Positions 17,160 to 23,926 of a stretch of 64,000 bases of DNA are shown here, piece by piece. Position 1 is the stretch's first letter. Each line of letters begins with the position of its first letter. A program made the position numbers and the translations under genes. Below the pieces are notes generated by a model. The model had not been told where the DNA came from, made no database searches, and saw only the letters and a list, made by a program, of their open reading frames with translations. This DNA is from Hasllibacter halocynthiae (GTDB lineage: Bacteria; Pseudomonadota; Alphaproteobacteria; Rhodobacterales; Rhodobacteraceae): the NCBI RefSeq assembly GCF_003003095.1, contig NZ_PVTT01000002.1, positions 62,001 to 126,000 on the forward strand. The letters are read 5' to 3'.

Positions 17160-18655
17160 CGCCCCTCCTCCAGATCGACGGACTGACCAAGGCCTATCCC
17201 GGCGTCGTCGCGAACGACGACGTATCGCTGACCGTCCTGCCCGGCGAGGTCCACGCCCTCCTCGGCGAGAACGGGGCGGGCAAGTCGACGCTGGTCAAGG
17301 CGATCTACGGCCTCGTCGCGCCCGATTCGGGCACCATGACGCTGGAGGGGCGGCCCTTCGTCCCCGCCTCGCCCCACGCGGCCCGGGCGGCGGGGGTCGG
17401 CATGGTGTTCCAGCACTTCTCCCTCTGGGGCGCCCTGTCCGTGGCCGAGAACGTCGCCCTCGGGATGGAGGACCCGCCCCCCCTGCGGGACCTCGCCCGG
17501 CGCATCCGCGACGTCAGCGCGGAGTACGGCCTGCCCCTCGACCCCGCGCGCCTCGTCGGCGACCTCTCCGCGGGCGAGCGTCAACGGGTCGAGATCGTGC
17601 GATGCCTCCTCGGGCGGCCCCGCCTCCTCGTGATGGACGAGCCCACCTCCGTCCTCACCCCGCAGGAGGTGGACGCCCTCTTCGCCACCCTCGGCAAGCT
17701 CTCGGCCGAGGGCACGGCGATCCTCTACATCTCCCACAAGCTGGAGGAGATCCGCGCGCTCTGCGACCGCGCCACCATCCTGCGGCGGGGCCGCGTGGTG
17801 GGCACGGCGGACCCCAAGGCCGACAGCGCCCGCGCCATGGCCGAGGCGATGGTCGGCGGCACCATCCCCGAGGCCCGGCCCGCGCAGGCCGCCCCAGGCG
17901 CCGTGCGGCTCGAGGTCCGCGCCCTCTCGCTTCCCGCGCCCGACGCGTTCGGCACCGCGCTGCGCGACGTGTCCTTCCAGGTCCGGGCGGGCGAGGTGCT
18001 CGGCATCGGCGGCGTCGCGGGCAACGGCCAGGACGAGCTTCTCGCCGCCCTTTCGGGCGAGCGGCGCTCGCCCCCCGGCGCGGTGCTGATGGACGGCGGG
18101 CAGGCGGGGCACCTCCCGCCCCCCGCGCGCCGGCGCCTCGGCCTCCTCTCCGCCCCGGAGGAGCGGCTGGGCCATGCCGCCGCCCCCGCGATGACCCTGA
18201 CCGAGAACGCCCTGATGACCGGCGCCGCCCGACGCGGCCTCGTGCGGCGGGGGCTCGTCTCCTGGAAGGGCGCGCGCCGCTTCGCCCGCGAGGTGATCGA
18301 GGGCTTCGACGTTCGCACCCCCAGCACGGAGACCCCCGCCCGCGCCCTATCGGGCGGGAACCTCCAGAAGTTCGTCATCGGGCGCGAGATCCTGCAAGAC
18401 CCGCAGGTCCTCGTGGTGAACCAGCCCACCTGGGGCGTCGACGCCTCGGCCGCCAGCGCCATCCGCCGCGCGCTCACGGACCTCGCCGAAGGGGGCGCGG
18501 CGGTTGTCGTCATCTCTCAGGACCTCGACGAGCTCCTCGAGATCGCGACCCGCTTCGCCGCGCTCGCGGGCGGTCGCCTGTCGACGGCCGTCCCGGCGGC
18601 GGGCCTGACCCTGGACCGGATCGGCCTGATGCTCGGCGGCGCGGAGGCGGCGTGA
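17156..18655 (+). CDS. ABC transporter ATP-binding protein, double-domain, purine/nucleoside type
   Basis: The 499-residue protein holds two ATPase domains in tandem. Domain 1 has Walker A 'GENGAGKS' (37-44), signature 'LSAGERQRVEI' and Walker B 'LLVMDEPTS'. Domain 2 has a degenerate Walker A 'GVAGNGQDE' and the signature-like 'LSGGNLQKFVIGRE'. This arrangement is that of the sugar/BMP group (YufO/NupA-like ATPases), where the second site is often inactive. It overlaps xdhC by ATGA and is followed, after a 343-bp gap, by the two permeases. The context points to purine or nucleoside uptake feeding xanthine dehydrogenase. Confidence 0.92.
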   Translation: MTPLLQIDGLTKAYPGVVANDDVSLTVLPGEVHALLGENGAGKSTLVKAIYGLVAPDSGTMTLEGRPFVPASPHAARAAGVGMVFQHFSLWGALSVAENVALGMEDPPPLRDLARRIRDVSAEYGLPLDPARLVGDLSAGERQRVEIVRCLLGRPRLLVMDEPTSVLTPQEVDALFATLGKLSAEGTAILYISHKLEEIRALCDRATILRRGRVVGTADPKADSARAMAEAMVGGTIPEARPAQAAPGAVRLEVRALSLPAPDAFGTALRDVSFQVRAGEVLGIGGVAGNGQDELLAALSGERRSPPGAVLMDGGQAGHLPPPARRRLGLLSAPEERLGHAAAPAMTLTENALMTGAARRGLVRRGLVSWKGARRFAREVIEGFDVRTPSTETPARALSGGNLQKFVIGREILQDPQVLVVNQPTWGVDASAASAIRRALTDLAEGGAAVVVISQDLDELLEIATRFAALAGGRLSTAVPAAGLTLDRIGLMLGGAEAA

Positions 18656-18998
18656 GGGCCGGCGTCCCTCTCTCCCCCGCCGAAGGGGCCCGGCGCGATG
18701 GGGACGCCCCGCTCCCCGCGCCCCTCGGCGACGCCGGGGGGGCGAAGGGGGCCCTCGATCCGCCCTCGCCCTCCTCGTGCCGGGAAGGCGCGGCTGCGCA
18801 GGGTGGAAGCCCTTCGCGCGGCGGGCGAAGACGCCCGTCCGGACCTCCGCTTGCCGGCCGGACGGTCCGGCACGATGCGCTCCCCGCCCGTCCTCGCCCC
18901 GAAAGCATGCCCGCCGGAGGCGCACGCCGCCCCGCGCGATCCCGCCCGGGAACGGCCCGCGCCCCGGCGACCGGGTGGCCCGGCCCGAGGGAGGGCGC
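18656..18998. other. 343-bp gene-free GC-rich spacer inside the purine transport operon
   Basis: There is no convincing gene, RNA or terminator here between the ATPase and first permease genes. The open frames that cross it are shadows caused by high GC. It contains runs such as CCGGGGGGGCGAAGGGGGC and a Shine-Dalgarno-like GGAGGG just before the permease start. Related transporters usually have these two genes adjacent, so the spacer is odd. I see nothing further in it. Confidence 0.4.
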
Positions 18999-20123
18999 AT
19001 GATCCGCGTCGAGCCCCGCCCCGCGCCCTCGCGCCTCTGGAACGCGCTCACGCCGCTCCTCGCGGTCGCGCTCACGCTCGCTGCGGGGGCGCTGATGTTC
19101 GCCGCCCTCGGCGTCGGCCCCGGCGCCGCCCTTCGCACGATCTTCCTCGACCCGCTCTTCGATCCGCGCCTCGCCGCGTTCTCGCGGCCCCAGCTCCTCG
19201 TGAAGGCCGCGCCGCTGATCCTCATCGCCATCGGCCTCTCGCTGGGCTTCCGGGCGGGCATCTGGAACATCGGGGCCGAAGGGCAGTACCTGATCGGCGC
19301 CGTCCTCGGGGCGGCGGCGGGCCTCGCCCTCTTCCCGGCCGAGTCGCGGCTGATCTTCCCCCTGATGGTGCTCTGCGGCCTCCTGGGCGGCCTCCTCTGG
19401 GCGATGATCCCGGCCCTCCTGAAGGCCTATGCCCGCACGAACGAGATCCTCGTCTCGCTCCTCCTCGTCTACGTGGCCGAGAACGTCGTCGCCTGGGCCG
19501 CGCTCGGCCCCCTCCGCAACCCCGACGGGGGCGGCTTCCCCGGCTCGCGCCAGCTCAGCCGCTGGGACGCCGCCAGCAACCCCGAGCTGATCGCCGGCAC
19601 CGGCGCGCACTGGGGCGTGGTCGCAGCCATGCTCGCGGTGGTGCTGGCCTACGCCCTCTTCGCGCGCGCCAAGCTCGGCTACGACATCCGCCTCGCCGGC
19701 GAGGCGCCCCGCGCGGCGCGCTTCGCCGGGGTCTCGCCGCCGCGCCTGGTGATCCTCTGCTTCGCCGTCTCGGGGGGGCTCGCCGGCCTCGCGGGCATCT
19801 TCGAGGCGACGGGCCCCTCGGGCCAGATCGGCATCGACTTCGGCGTCGGCTACGGGTTCACGGCGATCATCGTCGCCTTCCTCGGGCGGCTGAACCCGTT
19901 CGGGATCGTGCTCGCGGGCCTTCTGATGGCGCTGACCTACATCGGGGGCGAGCTGGCGCAGATGATGGTCGGCATCCCGCTCGCGGCGATCCAGGCGCTG
20001 CAGGGGATGCTCCTCTTCTTCCTCCTCGGGGTCGACGTCCTCTCGCGATACCGCGTGCGCCTCGGCCGCGCCCGCCCGGCCGACGTCGCCGCCGCCCCCC
20101 GCGCCGCGGAGGCGGCGGAGTGA
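18999..20123 (+). CDS. ABC transporter permease, BMP/nucleoside type (first permease)
   Basis: The 374-residue integral membrane protein belongs to the branched-chain-type permease family used with BMP binding proteins. About nine hydrophobic segments can be counted. Signature features are 'GLSLGFRAGIWNIGAEGQYL' (about residues 76-95) and the cytoplasmic coupling loop 'LAGEAPRAARFAGVSP' that contacts the ATPase. GGAGGG precedes the ATG at 18999, which was selected over upstream in-frame starts because it begins the hydrophobic protein directly. The last codon overlaps the next small gene by GTGA. Confidence 0.92.
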   Translation: MIRVEPRPAPSRLWNALTPLLAVALTLAAGALMFAALGVGPGAALRTIFLDPLFDPRLAAFSRPQLLVKAAPLILIAIGLSLGFRAGIWNIGAEGQYLIGAVLGAAAGLALFPAESRLIFPLMVLCGLLGGLLWAMIPALLKAYARTNEILVSLLLVYVAENVVAWAALGPLRNPDGGGFPGSRQLSRWDAASNPELIAGTGAHWGVVAAMLAVVLAYALFARAKLGYDIRLAGEAPRAARFAGVSPPRLVILCFAVSGGLAGLAGIFEATGPSGQIGIDFGVGYGFTAIIVAFLGRLNPFGIVLAGLLMALTYIGGELAQMMVGIPLAAIQALQGMLLFFLLGVDVLSRYRVRLGRARPADVAAAPRAAEAAE

Positions 20124-20392
20124 CCGCCCGCGCCGCCCTTCTCGGCGCCCTGCTCTTCGCGCTCGGCTGGGGCCTCGGCCGCTTTGCTGCCGCCGGGCCG
20201 GGCGCGGCGCTCGTCGTCGCGGGCACGCTCCTCGCGGTCGTGGCCCTCCAGGTCCTCGGGCAGTGGCTCCTCGGCCCGTCCGTGAGGGTCCGCCGCGTGC
20301 GGGACGGGCGCCGGGCGCCGCCCTGGGGGCCGCTGTCGCTCGGGGGGGCGGGGGGCGCGGCGGGCTGGCTCTCGGGCGGGGCGCACGCATGA
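20120..20392 (+). CDS. Small unknown membrane protein within the purine transporter operon
   Basis: The 90-residue protein, with a GTG start overlapping the permease stop (GTGA), has two hydrophobic segments (about residues 3-22 and 28-48) and an Arg-rich stretch 'VRVRRVRDGRR', then a Gly/Ala tail. It is not recognised. The tight coupling and 31-bp distance to the second permease argue that it is a real accessory gene rather than a shadow, but very high GC makes chance open frames common. Confidence 0.5.
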   Translation: MTARAALLGALLFALGWGLGRFAAAGPGAALVVAGTLLAVVALQVLGQWLLGPSVRVRRVRDGRRAPPWGPLSLGGAGGAAGWLSGGAHA

Positions 20393-20423
20393 CGGCCCGA
20401 TCCTCCCCCGGACAGCAGGGACC

Positions 20424-21353
20424 ATGCCCGTGATCGACCTCAACTGGACCGCGTTCCTCGCCTCCGTGCTCGTCGTCTCGACGCCCTTCCTCCTCGCCGC
20501 CCTCGGCGAGCTCGTGGTCGAGCGGGCGGGCGTCCTCAACCTCGGGGTCGAGGGGATGATGATCACCGGGGCCGCCGCAGGGATCGTCGTCGCCATCGAG
20601 ACCGGATCGCCCTGGGCGGGGTTCCTCTGCGCCGCGCTCGGCGGGCTCGGGCTCGGGCTCGTCTTCGCCCTCCTGACCCAGGGCCTCCAGTCGAACCAAG
20701 TCGCCACCGGCCTCGGCCTGACGCTGTTCGGGCTGGGCTTCTCCGCCCTTCTCGCCCAGGGCTACGTGGGCGTGCCCGCCCCGACCATCGGCGGCCCGGA
20801 CCTCGGCCCGCTGCGGGACGTGCCCATCCTCGGGCCCGCGCTCTTCGCCCGCGACTGGGTGGTCTACCTCGGCCTCCTCGCGGCGCTCGGGGTCTGGCTC
20901 TACCTCTTCCGCACCCGTTCGGGCCTGATCCTGCGCGCGGTGGGCGAAGGCCACGACGCCGCGCACGCGCTGGGCTACCGGGTGCGCGCGACGCGCGTCG
21001 CGGCCATCGCCTTCGGGGGGGCCATGGCGGGCCTCGCGGGGGGCTACCTGACGCTCGTGCGGGTGCCCTCCTGGACGGACGGGATGACGGCCGGCGCGGG
21101 ATGGATCGCCCTGGCCATCGTGGTGTTCGGCGGCTGGCGGCCGGGGCGGGTGCTCCTCGGGGCCTGGCTCTTCGGGGGGGCGCAGGCGCTGCAGCTGCGC
21201 CTCCAGGCCGCGCAGGTCCCCGTCCCGGTCGAGCTGCTCTCCATGTCGCCCTACCTGATCACCATCGCGGTGCTCGTCGCCATCTCCGTCCGCCGCCGCG
21301 CGGGCGGCGCGGCCCCCGCCTGCCTCGGCCAGCCCTTCCGCGCGGGCGCCTGA
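20424..21353 (+). CDS. ABC transporter permease, BMP/nucleoside type (second permease)
   Basis: The 309-residue membrane protein begins MPVIDLNWTAFLASVLVVST. It has the family motif 'AALGELVVERAGVLNLGVEG' near residues 30-50 and the coupling loop 'AVGEGHDAAHALGYRVRATR'. About eight hydrophobic segments are visible. It pairs with the permease at 18999 to form the membrane channel. It is followed by a 107-bp gap and then the substrate-binding protein gene. Confidence 0.92.
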   Translation: MPVIDLNWTAFLASVLVVSTPFLLAALGELVVERAGVLNLGVEGMMITGAAAGIVVAIETGSPWAGFLCAALGGLGLGLVFALLTQGLQSNQVATGLGLTLFGLGFSALLAQGYVGVPAPTIGGPDLGPLRDVPILGPALFARDWVVYLGLLAALGVWLYLFRTRSGLILRAVGEGHDAAHALGYRVRATRVAAIAFGGAMAGLAGGYLTLVRVPSWTDGMTAGAGWIALAIVVFGGWRPGRVLLGAWLFGGAQALQLRLQAAQVPVPVELLSMSPYLITIAVLVAISVRRRAGGAAPACLGQPFRAGA

Positions 21354-21460
21354 GGGGCGGGCACCGGCCCCGGCGGGCGGCCCCCGGCCAGCCCCGCCCT
21401 CTGGCCAAGGGCGCGGCCGTCGCGCATCCTCCGGGCGATTCCAACCGGGGAGCCACCACC

Positions 21461-22534
21461 ATGAAGACACTGCTGCTAGCAGGGGCCGCCGCCCTCCTGC
21501 CCCTCGCCACCCTGGCCCAGTCGGCGGGCGACGACCCGCTGAAGGTCGGCTTCATCTATGTCGGCCCCGTCGGCGACGGCGGCTGGACCTACGAGCACGA
21601 CCAGGGCCGCCTCGCCCTCGAGGAGGCGCTGGGCGACGGGGTCGAGACCACCTTCGTCGAGAGCGTCCCCGAAGGCGCCGACGCCGAGCGGGTGATCCAG
21701 CAGATGGCCCTCACGGGGCACGACCTGATCTTCACGACCTCGTTCGGCTTCATGGACGCCACCGCCAACGTGGCCGAGCAGTTCCCGGACGTCACCTTCG
21801 AGCACGCGACCGGCTACAAGCGCGCGGACAACGTCGGCACCTACTCGGCCCGCTTCTACGAGGGGCGCGCCGTGATCGGCCACATCGCCGGCCACATGAC
21901 CGAGACCGGCAAGATCGGCTACATCGCCTCCTACCCGATCCCCGAGGTGATCCGCGGCATCAACGCGGCCTACCTCGCCGCCTCGGAGGTGAACCCCGAC
22001 GTCGAGTTCTCCGTCGTCTGGCTCTACACTTGGTTCGACCCCGCGCAGGAGGCCGACGCCGCCCGCGCCCTGATCGAGCAGGGCGTCGACGTCATCATGC
22101 AGCACACCGACTCCACCGCGCCCATGACGGCCGCGGAGGAGGCCGGGATCGTCGCCTTCGGACAGGCGTCGGACATGGCCGCCGCCGGCCCGACCGCCCA
22201 GCTCACGGCGATCATCGACGACTGGGCCCCCTACTACATCCGCCGCGCGGAGGAGGTGCGCGACGGCACCTGGACCTCCGAGGACACCTGGGAAGGGATC
22301 GCCGAGGGCATGGTCGAGCTCGCCCCCTTCTCGGACCGCATCCCCGAGGAGGTGCGCGCCTCCGCCCAGGCGCTCGCCGACGGCATCGCCGCGGGCGAGG
22401 TCCATCCCTTCACCGGCCCGATCGCCCGCCAAGACGGCACCCCCTGGCTGGCCGAGGGCGAGACGGCCGACGACGAGACCCTCGCGGGGATGAACTTCTA
22501 CGTCGAGGGGATCGAGGGCGACATCCCCGACTGA
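21461..22534 (+). CDS. BMP family ABC transporter substrate-binding protein
   Basis: The 357-residue periplasmic protein has a signal peptide (MKTLLLAGAAALLPLATLAQ, cleavage likely after ALA/TLA) and a Bmp/PnrA domain. Family signatures are 'VGFIYVGPVGDGGWTYEHD', 'DLIFTTSFGFMDATANVAE' and 'GVDVIMQHTDSTA'. Members bind nucleosides or purines in characterised bacteria. Linkage to xdhABC makes a purine or nucleoside ligand the best inference. It lacks the Cys of a lipoprotein, consistent with a soluble gram-negative binding protein. There is an AACCGGGGAG stretch upstream of the ATG. Confidence 0.93.
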   Translation: MKTLLLAGAAALLPLATLAQSAGDDPLKVGFIYVGPVGDGGWTYEHDQGRLALEEALGDGVETTFVESVPEGADAERVIQQMALTGHDLIFTTSFGFMDATANVAEQFPDVTFEHATGYKRADNVGTYSARFYEGRAVIGHIAGHMTETGKIGYIASYPIPEVIRGINAAYLAASEVNPDVEFSVVWLYTWFDPAQEADAARALIEQGVDVIMQHTDSTAPMTAAEEAGIVAFGQASDMAAAGPTAQLTAIIDDWAPYYIRRAEEVRDGTWTSEDTWEGIAEGMVELAPFSDRIPEEVRASAQALADGIAAGEVHPFTGPIARQDGTPWLAEGETADDETLAGMNFYVEGIEGDIPD

Positions 22535-22595
22535 CCCCGCCCCGGGGGCGTTCCCGCCGCTTGACCGGCCCCGCCCGGCGCGGCACCCGGCGCGC

Positions 22596-23282
22596 ATGGA
22601 ACGTCCCCGCCGCAACTTCTACGGCCGCCGCCGCGGCCAGCACCTCAAGAGCGGCGCCCGCCGCCGCCTGGAGGAGGACCTCGGCCGCCTCGCCGTCCCC
22701 GGCATCGGCTGGGAGGAGAATCCCGGCCGCGCCCCGCTCGACCTCGACGCCCTGCTCGGCGGGCGCCCCCTCTGGCTGGAGGTGGGCTTCGGCGGGGGCG
22801 AGCACCTCGCCGCCCTCGCCCGCGCCAATCCCGGCATCGGCTTCATCGGGGCCGAGCCCTATGCCGACGGCGTCGCCAAGCTCCTCGCGCTGGCGGAGGG
22901 GCTCGAGAACGTCCGCATCCATCCAGGCGACGCCCGCGACCTGATGGACGTCCTGCCCGAAGGATCGGCCCGGCGCGCCTACCTCCTCTACCCCGACCCC
23001 TGGCCCAAGACGCGCCACCACCGTCGCCGCTTCGTCACGCCCGAGCATCTCGAACCCCTGCGCCGCGCCATGGCCACGGGGGCCGAGCTGCGCGTCGCCA
23101 CCGACATCGGCGACTACGTCCGCCAGACCCTGGAGGAGGTGCCCCGCGCCGGCTTCCGCTGGCTCGCCGAGCGGGCGGAGGACTGGCGCGAGCCCTGGGA
23201 GGGCTGGCACCGCACCCGCTACGAGGCCAAGGCCCTGCGCGAGGGGCGCACCCCCCACTACCTGCGCTTCGCGGCGGTCTGA
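22596..23282 (+). CDS. trmB: tRNA (guanine-N7-)-methyltransferase
   Basis: The 228-residue SAM-dependent enzyme makes m7G46 in tRNA. It begins MERPRRNFYGRRRGQHLKSG (the usual 'YGRR.G..L' start) and contains 'WLEVGFGGGEHLAALA' (SAM motif I), 'YLLYPDPWPKTRHHRRRF' (the diagnostic PDPWPK..H.KRR segment) and a C-terminal 'HRTRYEAKALREGR'. The length is normal. It follows the transporter operon by 61 bp on the same strand. Confidence 0.96.
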   Translation: MERPRRNFYGRRRGQHLKSGARRRLEEDLGRLAVPGIGWEENPGRAPLDLDALLGGRPLWLEVGFGGGEHLAALARANPGIGFIGAEPYADGVAKLLALAEGLENVRIHPGDARDLMDVLPEGSARRAYLLYPDPWPKTRHHRRRFVTPEHLEPLRRAMATGAELRVATDIGDYVRQTLEEVPRAGFRWLAERAEDWREPWEGWHRTRYEAKALREGRTPHYLRFAAV

Positions 23283-23455
23283 GCGGCCGCCCATCCCGCG
23301 CGCCCCGCGCCGCCGAATGGACCACGGCGTCATCGGCGGCGGACCCGCCCCTCCCCGCGCACCCCCGACCCCCGCGCCGGCGCGCTTCCGCTGAAGGCGT
23401 TTGCCCGGCCGCCCCCGCCCTGCCACACCGAATGGCGACCCAAGGGAGATGCCCC

Positions 23456-23896
23456 ATGCGCCCTGCCCTCCTCGCGCCCCTTCTCGCCGCCGCCCCGGCC
23501 TTCGCCGACGCGGACCTGACCGCCCGCTACCTCGCCGCGGCCGAGGCGATGCGCGCGCCCCTCTCGACCATGTTCGCCGCCTGCGCCCCGGGCCTGCCGC
23601 CGCTTCCGGGCCGCCTCGGGGACGACGCGACCGACGCGGCGCAGGCCTGCGTGATCGAGGGCGCGCTCGAGCGGCACGGCCGGGACTACGCCGAGGCCCT
23701 CGTCGCCGAGGCCGAGGCCTTCGCCGAGAGCGCGTTCGTCTCGCTGACCTCCATGGCCGCCCTCGTCGGGCCGACGACCTCGGACGAGCGGACGCTGGCC
23801 ATCGTGCGGGAATGCGGCGTTCCCGAAGCGTCGCAGGGCGCGCCGGCGGGCCGCTACATGGCCGCGCACATGCAGGCGATGCTGGCCTGCATGTAG
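23456..23896 (+). CDS. Small secreted protein of unknown function
   Basis: The 146-residue protein has a short signal peptide MRPALLAPLLAAAPAFADAD with predicted cleavage after AFA. The mature part is mostly helical, Ala/Glu-rich, with three cysteines (in 'FAACAPG', 'AQACVIEG', 'RECGVPE') plus one near the end 'MLACM', which could form disulfides in the periplasm. An AAGGGAG ribosome site lies upstream. It is not recognised. It is convergent with the GcvT-type dehydrogenase, with a possible hairpin in the 30-bp gap. Confidence 0.75.
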   Translation: MRPALLAPLLAAAPAFADADLTARYLAAAEAMRAPLSTMFAACAPGLPPLPGRLGDDATDAAQACVIEGALERHGRDYAEALVAEAEAFAESAFVSLTSMAALVGPTTSDERTLAIVRECGVPEASQGAPAGRYMAAHMQAMLACM

Positions 23897-23899
23897 CCC

Positions 23900-23926
23900 G
23901 GCGCGCGCCCCGGAAGGGCCCGCGCC
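23900..23926. terminator. Possible bidirectional terminator between convergent genes
   Basis: An outer inverted repeat GGCGCG/CGCGCC with additional GCCC/GGGC pairing inside fills almost the whole gap between the 146-residue secreted protein and the dehydrogenase gene. No T-tract is seen, so this is a positional inference. Confidence 0.35.

Noticed and set aside
18510..21470. 986-codon minus-strand open frame across the ABC transporter genes
   Set aside because: Composition is dominated by Glu/Arg/Gly/Pro expected from the complement of GC-rich coding DNA. The plus strand carries well-defined ATPase and permease genes.
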